NCBI GenBank assembly: GCA_949130495.1
Contig: OX422211.1
Span: 636,005,717 to 636,069,716, forward strand
From: Sambucus nigra
Lineage: Eukaryota; Streptophyta; Magnoliopsida; Dipsacales; Adoxaceae
Length of the DNA: 64,000 bases
Direction: 5' to 3'
This document shows, piece by piece, positions 28,701 to 41,539 of the stretch. The stretch's first letter is position 1, and each line of letters opens with the position of its first letter. A program made the translations under genes and the position numbers. The notes beneath the pieces are model-generated. The model saw only the letters and a list, made by a program, of their open reading frames with translations. It was not told the origin of the DNA and did not search any database.

Positions 28701-31700
28701 GCCCCCGAACGGCCTTGTGGGTGGCACCAACACCTCCCATGGGACCAATGTAACTCGTTCGAACTGATCGCGCAGCCGCGGGACTCCCGGTTTGAGAATA
28801 TGATGATAATTTGCATATTTGTAGACATAGGCTTAAAAACATGTCGTTAGAGGGTGAAAACACGAACGGCCCCGTGGGTGGCACCAACACCTCCCACGGG
28901 ACCAGTGTAACTCGTAGAACTGACCGCAGAGCCGCGGGACTCCCGGTTTGAGAATATGATGATAATTTGTATATTTCTAGACTTAGGCTAAAAAACAAGT
29001 CGATATAGGGTGAAAATTCAAAACAGCCTCCGAACGGCCCCGTGGGTGGCACCAACACCTCCCACGGGACCAATGTAACTCGTAGGAACTGACCGCGCAG
29101 CCGCAGGACTCACGATTTGAGAATACGACGATAATTTTTATATTTCTAGACTTAGGCTTAAAAACATGGCGTTAGAGGGTGAAAACCCGAAACAGCCCCA
29201 GAATGGCCATGTGGGTGGCACCAACACCTCCCACGGGACCAAATAATTCGTAAGAACTAACCGCACAGCCGCAGGACTCCCGATTTGAGAATATGATGAT
29301 AATTTTCATATTTTTAGACTTAGGCTTTAAAACAAGGCGTTAGAGGGTGAAAACCCGAAATAACCCTTGAACGACCCGGTGGGCGGCACCAACACCTCCC
29401 ACGGGACACCCTCCATAGGACCAATATAACTCGTAGGAACTGACCGCGCAGCCGCGAGACTCCCGGTTTGAGAATACAACGATTATTTGCATACTTTTAG
29501 ACTTAGTCTAAAAAACATGTCGTTAGAAGGGGATAACCCGAAACAGCCCTCGAACGGCCCCGTGGGTGACAGCAACAACTCCCACGGGACCAATGTAACT
29601 CATAGGAACTGATCGCGTAGTCGCGGGACTCCCGATTTGAGAATATGATGATAATTTGCATATTTCTAGACTTAGTCTTAAAAACATGGCTTTAGAGGGT
29701 GAAAATAAAAAACATCCCCCAAACGGACCCGTGGGTGGCACCAACACCTCCCACGGGACCAATGTAACTCGTAGGAAGTGACCGCACAGCCGCGGAACTC
29801 CCGATTTGAGAATACGATGTTAATTTGCATATTTTTTAACTTAGGCATAAATACATGTCGTTAGAGGGTGAAAACCTGAAACATCCCCCGAACGGCCCCG
29901 TGAGTGGCACCAACACTTCCCAATGGACCAAAGTAACTCGTAGGAACTGACCGCGCAGCCGCGGGACTCCCGATTTGAGAATACGATCATAATTTGCATA
30001 TTTCTAAACTTTGGGTTAAAAACATTGTGTTAGAGGGTGAAAAACCTAAACTGCCCCCGAATGACCTTGTGGGTGGCACCAACACCTCCCACGGGACCAA
30101 CGACACTCGTAGGAACTGACCGTGCAGCCGCGGGACTCCCGATTTGAGAATACGACGATAATTTTCATATTTCAAGACTTAGGCTTAAAAACATGGCGTT
30201 AGAGGGTGAATATCCGAAACAGCCCACAAACGGCCCCGTGGGTGGCACCAACACCTCCCATGGGACCAATATAACTCTTAGGTACTGACTGCGCAACCAA
30301 GGGACTCCCGATTTGAGAATACGATGATAATTTGTATATTTCTAGACGTAGGCTTAAATACATGTCATAAGAGGGTGAAAACCCGAAACAGCCCCCAAAT
30401 GGCCCTGTGGGTGGCTCCCCCACCTCCCATGGGACCAATGTAACTCGTAGGAACTGACTGTGCAGCCACGGGACTCCCAGTTTGAGAATACACCGATAAT
30501 TTGCCTATTTCTAGACTTAGGCTTAAAAACATGTCGTTTGAGGGTGAAAACCCGAAAAAGCCCCCGAACACCCTGTGGGTGGCACCGGCACATCCCACGG
30601 GACCAATGTAACTCGTATGAACTGACCGCGCAGCCGCGGGACTCCCAGTTTAAGAATACGATGATAATTTACATATTTCTAGACTTAGGCTTAAAAACAT
30701 GATGTTAAAGGGTAATAACACGAAACATCTCCCGAACGGCCCCGTGGGTGGCACCAACACCTCCCACAGGACCAATGTAACTCGTAGTAACTGACCACGT
30801 AGCCGCGGGACTCCCGATTTGAGAATACGAAAATACTTTTCATATTTCTAAACTTAGGCTTAAAAACATGACGTTAGAGTGTGAAAACCCGAAACAGCCC
30901 CCGAACGGTCCTATGGATTGCACCAACACCTGCCACGGGACAAATATAACTCGTAGGAACTAACCGCGCTGCCGCAGGACTCCCAGTTTGAGAATACGAT
31001 GATAATTTGCATATTTATAGACTTAGGCATAAAAACATGTCGTTAGAGGGTGAAAACTCGAAACAGTCCCCGAACGGCCTTGTAGGTGGAAGCAACACCT
31101 CCCACGGGACCAATGTAACTCATAGGAACTGACCGCATAGCCACGGGACTATCGATTTGAGAATACGATGATAATTTGCATATTTCTAGACTTAGGCTTA
31201 AAAATAAGGCATTAGAGGGTTAAAACCTGAAACAGCCTTCGAATGGCCCCGTGGGTGGCACCAACACCTCCCAAGGGACCAATGTCACTCGTAGGAACTG
31301 ACCACGCAGCCACATGACTCTCGATTTTAGAATACGATGATAATTTGCAAATTTCAGGACTTAGGCTTAAAAACATGGCGTTAGAGGTAGAAAGCCCAAA
31401 ATAACCCCCGAACGGCCCCGTGGGTGGCAACAACACCTCCCACGGGACCAATGTCACTCGTAGGAACTGACCACGCAGCCGTGGGACTCTCGGTTTGAGA
31501 ATACGATGATAATTTACATATTTCTCGACTTAGGCTTAAAAACATGGCGTTAAAGGTTCAAAACCCGAAACAACCCCTGAACGGCCCCGTGGGTGGCACC
31601 AACACCTCCTACGGGACCAACATGACTCGTAGGAACTGATCGCTCATTCGTGGGGCTCTCAGTTTGGGAATACGATGATAATTTGCATATTTCTAGACTT

Positions 31701-32676
31701 AGGCTTAAAAACATGGAATAAGAGGGTGAAAACCTGAAACAGCCTCCGAACGGTCTCGTTGGTGGCACCAACACCTCCCACGGGACCAATGTCACCCATA
31801 GGAATTGACCACGCAGCCGCGGCACTCTAGATTTGAGAATACGACAATAATTTGCATATTTCAAGACATAGGCTAAAAAAACATGGTGTTAGAGGGTGAA
31901 AACCCGAAACAGCCATCGAACCTGCCCCTTGGGTGGCACCAACACCTCCCACCGGACCAATATAACTCGTAGGAACTAATCCCGCTGCCGCGGGTCTCCC
32001 GGTTTGAGAATACGACGATAATTTGCATATTTTTAGAATTAAGCTTAAAAATATGGCATTAGAGGGGAAAACTCGAAACAGCCTCCGAACAGCCCTGTGG
32101 GTGGCACCAACACCTCCCACGGGACCAATGCCACTCGTAGGAACTGACCACGCAGCCGTGGGACTCTCGATTTGAGAATACGATGATAATTTGCATATTT
32201 CTAGACTTAGGCTTAAAAACATGGCGTTAGAGGGTGAAAACCCGAAACAGCCCCCGAACGGCCCCGTGGGTGGCACCAACACCTCCCACGGGACCAATGT
32301 AACTCGTAGGATTTGATCGCGCAGTCGCGGGACACCCGGTTTGAGAATACAATGATAATTTGCATATTTTTAGACTTAAGCTTAAAAACATGGCGTAATA
32401 GGGTGAAAACCCGAAATAGCCCACGAACGGCCCCGTGGGTGGCACCAACACCTCCCATGGGACCAATATAACTCGTAGGAACTGACTGCACAATCCCGGG
32501 ACTCCAAATTTGAGAATACGATGATAATTTGCATATTTCAAACCCAAAATTGCCTTCGAACGACCCCGTGGGTGGCACCAACACCTCCCACGGGACCAAT
32601 GTCACTCGTAGGAACTGACCACACAATCGTGGGACTCTCGGTTTGAGAATACGATGATAATTTGCATATTTCTAAA

Positions 32677-32845
32677 CTTAGGCTTAAAAACATGGCGTTA
32701 GAGGGTGAAAACCCGAAACTGCCCCCGAACGGCCCCGTGGGTGGCACCAACACCTCCCACGGGACCAATGTAACTCGTAGGAACTGACCACGCAGCCGCG
32801 GGACTCTCGATTTGAGAATACGATAATAATTTGAATATTTCAAGA
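32677..32845. repeat. Representative near-consensus satellite monomer
   Basis: One 169-bp unit counted from CTTAGGCTTAAAAACATGG to the base before the next CTTAGG. It keeps every landmark, including both arms of the inverted repeat, and can serve as a reference unit. It departs from my consensus at only a handful of positions, for example CTCGATTT in place of CCCGGTTT near its end. Confidence 0.9.
32738..32768. other. Inverted repeat (potential hairpin) present in most satellite monomers
   Basis: In the representative monomer CCCGTGGG and CCCACGGG are exact reverse complements separated by a 14-base loop, TGGCACCAACACCT. Inside the loop GGTG and CACC can pair further. The same arms are seen in most monomers across the window; mutated arms usually carry G-to-A or C-to-T changes. 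A role in cruciform formation, recombination or protein binding is inference only. Confidence 0.75.
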
Positions 32846-34949
32846 CTTAGGCTTAAAAACATGGCGTTAGAGGGTGAAAACCCGAAACAGCCCTCGAACG
32901 GTCCTGTGGGTGGTACCAACACCTCCCACGGGACCAATGTAACTCGTAGTAACTGACCGCGTAGCCGCAGGACAGCCAATTTGAGAATACGATGATAATT
33001 TTCATATTTCTAGACTTAGGCTTAAAAACATGACGTTAGAGGGTGAAAACTCGAAATAGCCCCCGAACGACCTTGTAGGCGGCACCAACACCACTCACGG
33101 GACCAATGTAACTGGTAGGAACTTACCCCGCTTCCGCGAAACTCCTAGTTTGAGAATATGATTATAATTTTCATATTTCTAGACTTAGGCTTAAAAACAT
33201 GGCATTAGAGGGTGAAAACCCGAAACAACATTCCGAACGGCCCCGTGGGTGGTACCAACACCTCCCACGAGAACAATGTCACTCGTACGAACTGACCACG
33301 CATCCACAGGACTCTCGGTTTTAGAATACGACTTTAGAGAGTGAAAGCCCAAAATAGCCCCCCAACCGCCCCATGGGTGGCACCAACACCTCCCATGGGA
33401 CCAATGTAACTCATAGGAACTGACCGCGCAGCCGCGGGACTCCCGGTTTTAAAATACAAAGATAATTTGCATATTTCAAGACTTTGGCTTAAAAACATGA
33501 CTTTAGAGGGGGAAAACCCGAAATAGCTCCCGAACGGCCCCATGGGTGGCACCAGAACCTCCCATGGGACCAATATAACTCGTAGGAACAGACCGCGCAG
33601 CCACGGGACTCTCGGTTTGATAATACAATGATAATTTGCATATTTATAGACTTAGTCTTAAGAACATGTCGTTAGAGGGTGAAAACCCAAAACAGCCCCC
33701 GAATGGCCCTGTGGGAGGCACCAACACCTCCCACGGGACCAATGTAACTCGTAGGAAGTGACCGCGTAGCCGCGGGACTCTCTGTTTGAGAATATGACGA
33801 TAATTTGCATATTTCTAGACTTAGGCTTAAAAACATGTCGTTATAGGGTGAAAACTCGAAATAACCCCCAAACGGCCCCGTGGGTGGCACCAATACCTCC
33901 CACGGGACTAATGTAACTCATAGGAACAAATCGCGCAGTCGTGGGACTCCCGGTTTGAGAATACGATCACAATTTGCATATTTCTAGACGTAGGCTTAAA
34001 AACATGGCGTTGGAGGGTCAACACCCGAAATAACCCCTGAACGGCCTCGTGGGTGGCACCAACACCTCCCACGGAACAAACATCACTCGTAGGAACGGAT
34101 CGTGCAGTCGCGAGACTCTCAGTTTGAGAATATGACGATAATTTGCATATTTCTAGACTTAGGCTTAAAAACTAGGAATTAGAGGGTGAAAACCCGAAAC
34201 AGCCTTTGAACGGTCCCATGGGTGGCACCAACACCTCCCACGGGACCAATGTCACCCATAGGAACTCACCACGCAATCGCGGGACTCTCGATTTGAGAAT
34301 ACGATAATAATTTGCATTTTTCAAGAATTAGGCTTAAAAACATGGCGTTAGAGGATGAAAGCCCGAAACATCCCTCGAACGGCCCGGTGGGTGGCACCAA
34401 CACCTCCCACGGGACCAATATAACTCGTAGGAACTAATCCCACTGCCGCGGGACTCCCAATTTAAGAATAAAATGATAATTTGTTTATTTTTAGAATTAA
34501 GCTTAAAAATATGGTATTAGAGGGTGAAAACTTGAAACATCCTCCGAACGGCCTCGTGGGTGGCACCAACACCTCCCACAGGACCAATGTCACTCGTAGG
34601 AACTCACCACGCAGCCGCGGGACTCCCAGTTTGAGAATACGATGATAATTTTCATATTTCTAGACTTAGGCTTAAAAACCTGTCGTTAGAGGGTGAAAAC
34701 CCGAAACAGCCCCCGAACGGCCCCGTGGCTGGCACCGACACCTCCCACGGGGCCAATGTAACTCGTAGGAACTGACCGCACAGCCGCGGGACTCCCGGTT
34801 TGAGAATACGCTGATAATTTGCATATATCTAAACGTAGGTTTAAAAACATGTCGTTAGAGGGTGAAAACCCGAAATAGCCCCCGAACGGCCCCGTGGGTG
34901 GCACCAACACCTCCCACGGGACCAATGTAACTCGTAGGAACTAACCGTG

Positions 34950-37900
34950 TAGCCGCGGAACTTCTGGTTTGATAATACGATGATAATTTGCATATTTCTA
35001 GACCTAGGATTAAAAACATGACGTTAGACGGTGAAAACTAGAAACAGCCCCCGAACGGCCCCGTGGGTGGCACTAACACCTCCCACGGGACCAATGCAAC
35101 TCGTAGGAACTGACCGCGCAGTCGCGGGACTCTCGGTTTGACAATATGATGATAATTTTCATATTTCTAGACTTTAGACTTAAAAACATGGTGTTAGAGG
35201 GTGAAAACCCGAAACAGCCCCTGAACATCCCCGTGGGAGGCACCAACACCTCCCACGGGACCAATATCACTTGTAGGAACTGACCACGCAGCCGCGGCAC
35301 TCTCGGTTTGAGAATACGATGATAATTTGCATATTTATTGATTTAAGCTTAAAAACATGGCGCTAGAGGGTGAAAACCCGAAACAGCACCCGAACGGCCC
35401 CGTGGGTGTCACCAACACCTCCCACGGGACCAATGTAACTTGTACGAACTGATCGCGCAGCCGCGGGACTCCCGATTTGAGAATACAATGATAATTCGCA
35501 TATTTCTAGACTTATGCTTAAAAACATGGCATTAGATGGTGAAAACCTGAAACAGCCCCCGAACGGCCCCGTGGGTGGCACCAACACCTCCCATGGGACC
35601 AATATAACTCATAGGAACTGATCGCGCAGCCGCGGGAATCCCGGTTTGAGAATACGATGATAATTTGTGTATTTATAGACTTAGGCTTAAAAACATGTCG
35701 TTAGAGGGTGAAAACCCGAAACAGCCCCCGAATTGCCCTGTGGGTGGCACCAACACCTCCTATGGGACCAATGTAACTCGTAGAAACTGACCGCGCAGCC
35801 ACGGGACTCACGATTTTAGAATATGATGATAATTTGCATATTTCTAGACTTAGGCTTAAAAACATTGCGTTAGAGGGTGAAAACATGAAACATCTCCTGA
35901 ATGACCCCGTATGTGGCACCAACACCTCCCACGGGACCAATGTAACTCGTAGGAACTGACCACGCAGCCAGGAGGATCCCGATTTGAGAATACGGTGATA
36001 ATTTGCATATTTTTCTGGACTTAGGCTTAAAAACATGGCGTTAGAGGATGAAAACCCGAAACAGCCCCCGAACGGTCCTGTGCATTGCACCAACACTTTC
36101 CACGGGCCCAATATAACTCGTAGGAACTGGTCGCATAACCGTGGGACTCCTGATTTGAGAATACGATGATAATTTGCATATTTCTTGACTATGGCTAAAA
36201 AACATGGCGTTAGAGGGCAAAAACCCAAAACAGCCCCCGAACGGTCCCGTGGGTGACACCAACACCTCCCACGGGACTAATGTAACTCATCGGAACTGAC
36301 CGAGCAGCCGCGGGTCTCTTGATTTGAGAATACGAAGATAATTTTCATATTTCTAGACTTGGTCTTAAAAACATGGCGTTAGAGGGTGAAAATCATAAAT
36401 AGCCCCCGAACGGCCAAGTGGGTGGCACCAACACCTCCCACGGGACCAATGTAACTCGTAGGAGCTGACCGCACAGCCGCGAGACTCTCGCTTTGAGAAT
36501 ACAAAGATAATTTACATATTTCTAGACTTAAGCTTAAAAACATGGCGTTAGAGGGTGAAAACCCAAAATAACCCCCGAACGGCCTCATGGGTGGCACCAA
36601 CCCCTCCCATGGGACTAATATAACTCGTAGGAACTGACCGCACAGTCGCGGGACTCCCGGTTTGAGAATACGATGATAATTTGCATATTTCTAGACTCTG
36701 GCTTAAAAACATTGTGCTAGAGGGTGAAAACCCGAAACAATCCCCGAACGGCCACGTGGGTGGCATCAACACATCCCACGGGACTAATATAACTCGTAGG
36801 AACGGTCCCCGCAGCCACGGGACACCTGATTTGAGAATACGACGATAATATGCATATTTCTAGACATGGGCTTAAAAACATGGCATTAGAGAGTGAAAAC
36901 CCGAAACAGCTCCAGAACGGCCCCGTGGGTGGCACCCACACGTCCCACGATACCAATGTAACTCGTAGGAACTGACCGTGTAGCCGCGGGACTTCCAGTT
37001 TGAGAATACTACGATAATTTGCATATTTCTAGACCTAGGCTTAAAAACGTGGTGTTAGAGGGTGAAAACTAGAAACAGCCCCCGAACGGCCCCGTGGGTG
37101 GCTCCAACACCTGCCACGTGACCAATGCAACGCGTAGGAACTGAACGCTCAGCCGCGGGACTCCCGATTTGACAATATGATGATAATTTTCGTATTTATA
37201 GACTTTAGGGTTAAAAACATGGCGTTAGTGGGTGAAAACTCGAAACAGCCCCTGAACGTCCCTGTGGGTGGCACCAACACCTCCCACGGAACCAACATCA
37301 CTCATAGGAACTGACCGCGCAGCCGCGAGACTCTCGGTTTGAGAATACGATGATAATTTGCATATTTTCTAGACTTAGGCTTAAAAACATGGAATTAGAG
37401 GGTGAAAACCCGTAACTGCCTCCGAACGGCCCCGTGAGTGGCACCAACACCTCCCACGGGAATAATGTCACTCGTAGGAACTGACCACGCAGCCGCGGGA
37501 CTCTCGATTTGAGAATACGATGATAATTTTTATATTTCTAGACTTAGGCTTAAAAACATGGCGTTAAAGGGTTAAAACCCGAAATAACCCTCGAACGGCC
37601 CCGTGGGTGGCACCAACACCTCCCACGAGACCAATTAACTTATAGGAATAACCTCGTTGCCGCGGGACTCTTGGTTTGAGAATAAAGCAATAATTTGCAT
37701 ATTTCTAGACTTAAGCTTAAAAATATGGCATTAGAGGGTGAAAACCCGAAACAGCCTCCGAACGGCCACGTGGGTGGCACCAACACCTCCCGCGGGACCA
37801 ATATAACTCATAGGAATTGACCGTGCAGCCGCAAGACTCCCGATTGGAGAATACGATGATAATTTGGATATTTCTAGACTTAGGCTTAAAAAGATGGAAT

Positions 37901-38030
37901 TCGAGGGTGAAAACCTGAAACAGCCTCCGAACGGTCTCGTTGGTGGCACCAACACCTCCCACGGGACCAATGTCACTTGTAAGAACTGACCGCGCAGCCG
38001 CGGGACTCCTGGTTTGAGAATATAATGATA
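34950..38030. repeat. Segmental block V, copy 1
   Basis: Matches about 41,540-44,750. Shared markers are TTTCTAGACTTTAG (about 35,165 and 37,195), GTTTGACAATATGATG (about 35,137 and 37,170), CATATTTTTCTGG near 36,010 and CTCTCGCTTTGAGAATACAA near 36,487. Within the block the first two markers repeat about 2.03 kb apart, an older 12-monomer period. Confidence 0.7.
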
Positions 38031-41000
38031 ATTCTCATATTTCTAGACTTAAGCTTAAAAACATGGCGTTAGAGGGTGAAAACCCAAAACGGCCCCCGAA
38101 CAGCCTCATGGGTGGCACCAACACCTACCATGGGACAAATATAACTCGTAGGAACTGACCGTCCAGTCACGGGAATCCCGGTATGAGAATACAATGATAA
38201 TTTGTATATTTCTATACTTAGGTTTAAAAACATATCGTTATAGGGTCAAAACTTGAAACAGCCCCCGAATGGCCCTATGGGTGGCACCAACACCTCCCAC
38301 CGGACCAATGTTACAGATAGGAACTGATCGCGCAGCCGCGGGACTCCCCGTTTGATAATACGATGATAATTTGCATATTTTTAGACTTAGGCTTAAAACC
38401 ATTGCGTTAGAGGGTGTAAACAAGAAACATCTCCCGAACGGCCCTGTGGGTGGAACCAGAACCTCCCATGGGACCAATATAACTCATAGGAACTGACCGC
38501 GCAGCCGCGGGACTCCCAGTTTGAGAATACGATGACAATTTGCATATTTCTAGACTTAGGCTTAAAAACATGGTGTTAGAGGGTAAAAACATGAAACATC
38601 TCCCGAACGGCCCCGTGGGTGGCACCAACACCTCCCACGGGACCAATGTAACCCGTAGTAACTGATCGTGTAGCTGCGGGACTCCCGACTTGAGAATACG
38701 ATGATAATTTTAATATTTCTAGACTTAGGCTTAAAAACATGACGTTAGAGGGTGAAATCCCAAAACATCCCCCGAACGGTCCCGTGGATTGCACCAACAC
38801 CTCCCACGGAACCAATATAACTCGTAGGAACTGACCGCGCTGCCGCGGGACTCCTAGTTTGAGAATACGATGATAATTTGCATATTTCTAGACTTAGGTA
38901 TAAAAACATGTCGTTAGAGGGTGAAAACTCGAAACAGCCCCCGAACGGCCTTGTAAGTGGCAGCAACACCTCCCACGGGACCAATGTAACTCATAGGAAC
39001 TGATCGCGCTACCACGGGACTCTCGGTTTTAGAATATGATGATAATTTGCATATTTATAGACTTCGGCTTAAAAATAAGGCATTAGAGGGTTAAAACCCG
39101 AAACATCCTCCGAATGGCCCCGTGGGTGGCATCAACACCTCCCACGGGACCAATGTAACTCGTAGGAACTGACCACGCAGCCACAAGACTCTCGGTTTGA
39201 GAATATGATGATAATTTGCATATTTCAGGACTTTGGCTTAAAAACATGGCGTTAGAGGGTGAAAACCCGAAACAACCCCCAAACGGCCCCGTGGGTGGCA
39301 CCAACACCTCCCACCGGACCAATGTAACTAATAGGAACTGAGCGCGCAGCCGCGGGACTCTCGGTCTGAGAATACAATGATAATTTGTATATTTCTAGAC
39401 TTAGGCTTAAAAACATGGCGTTAGAGGGTGAAAACTCGAAATAGCCCCCGAACAGCCCCATGGGTGGCACCAGAACCTCCCACGGGACCAATATAACTCG
39501 TAGGAACTGATCGCGTATCTACGGGACTCCCAGTTTGAGAATACAACGATAATTTGCATATTAATAGACTTAGGATTAAAAACATGTCGTTAGAGGGTGA
39601 AAACCCAAAACAGACCCTGAATGGCCCTGTGGGAGGCACCAACACCTCTCGCGGGACCAATGTAACTCGTAGGAACTGACTGCGCAGCCACGGGACTCCC
39701 GGTTTGAGAATACGATGATAATTTTCATATTTCTAGACTTAGGCTTAAAAACATGTCGATAGAGGGTGAAAACTCGAAACAACCCCCAAATGGCCCCGTG
39801 GGTGACACCGACACATCCCACGCGACCAATGTAAATCGTAGGAACTGATCGCGCAGCCGCGGGACTCCCAGTTTGAGAATACGATGATAATTTATGTATT
39901 TATGAACTTAGGCTTAAAAACATGGTGTTAGAGGGTCAAAACCCAAAACAACCCCAGAACGGCCCCCGTGGGTGGCACCAACACCTCCCACGGGACCAAC
40001 GTCACTCATAGGAACTGATCGTGCAGTAACGGGACTCTCGATTTGAGAATACGATAATAATTTGCATATTTCATGACTTAGGCTTAAAAACATGGCGTTA
40101 GAGGATGAAAACCCGAAACAGCCCTCGAACAGCCCTGTGGGTGCCACCAACACCTCCCACGGGACCAATATGACTCGTAGGAACTAATCCCACTACCGTA
40201 GGACTCCTGATTTGAGAACACGATGATTATTTGTATATTTTTAGAATTAAGCTTAAAAATATGGCATTAGAGGGTGAAAACCCGAAACAGCCTCCAAACG
40301 GCCCCGTGGGTGGCACCAACACCTCCCACGGGACTAATGTCACTCATAGGAATTGACCACGCAGTCGTGGGACTCTCGATTTGAGAATACGACGATAATT
40401 TGCATATTTCTAGACATAGGCTTAAAAACATGGCGTTAGAGGGTGAAAACCCGAAACAACCCCCAAACGGCCCCGGAGGTGGCCCCAACACCTCCCACGG
40501 GACCAATGTAACTCGTAGAAACTGACCGCGCAGCCACGGGACCACTGGTTTGAGAATACAATTATAATTTGCATATTTCTAGACTTAAGCATAAAAACAT
40601 GGCGTTAGAGGCTTAAAACCCGAAACAGCCCCCGAACGGCCCCGTGGATGATAGCAACACCTACCATGGGACCAATATAACTCGTAGGAACTGACCGCGC
40701 ACCCGCGGGAATCCTGGTATGTGAATACGATGATAATTTGTATATTTCTAGACTTAGGCTTAAAAACATGTCGTTAGAGGGTGAAAACCCGAAACAGCCC
40801 CTGAACGGCCCTGTGGGTGGCACCAACACCTCCAACAGGACCAATGTTATTCGTAGGAACTGACCGCGCAGCCGCGGGACTCCCAATTTGAGAATACGAC
40901 GATAATTTGCCTATTTTTAGACTTAAGCATTGTGTTAGAGGGTGAAAACCCGAAACAGCCCTCCAATGGCCCTGTGGGTGGCACCAACACCTCCCACGGG

Positions 41001-41539
41001 ACCAATGTAACTCGTAGGAACTGACCGCGCAGCCGCGGGACTCCCGGTTTGAGAATACGATGATAATTTGCATATTTCATGACTTAGGCTAAAAATATTT
41101 CGTTAGAGGGTGAAAACCCGAAACAGCCCCCGAACGGCCCCGTGGGTGGCACCAACACCTCCCACGGAACCAATGTAACACGTAGGAACTGACCGCACAG
41201 TTGCGGGACTCTCGATTTGAGAATACGACGATAATTTGCATATTTCAAGACTTAGGCTTAAAAACATGTCGTTAGAGGATGAAAACTCGAAACAGCCCCC
41301 GAACGGCCCCGTGGGTGGCACCAACACCTCCCACGGGACCAATGTAACTCGTAGGAACTGACCGCACAGTCGCGGGTCTCCCGGTTTGAGAATATGACGA
41401 TAATTTTCATATATCTAGACTTAGGCTTAAAAACAGGTCGTTAGAGGGTGAAATCCCGAAACAGCCCCCGAACTGCCCCGTGGGTGGCACCAACAACGCC
41501 CACGGGACCAATGTAACTCGTAGGAACTCACCGTGTAGC

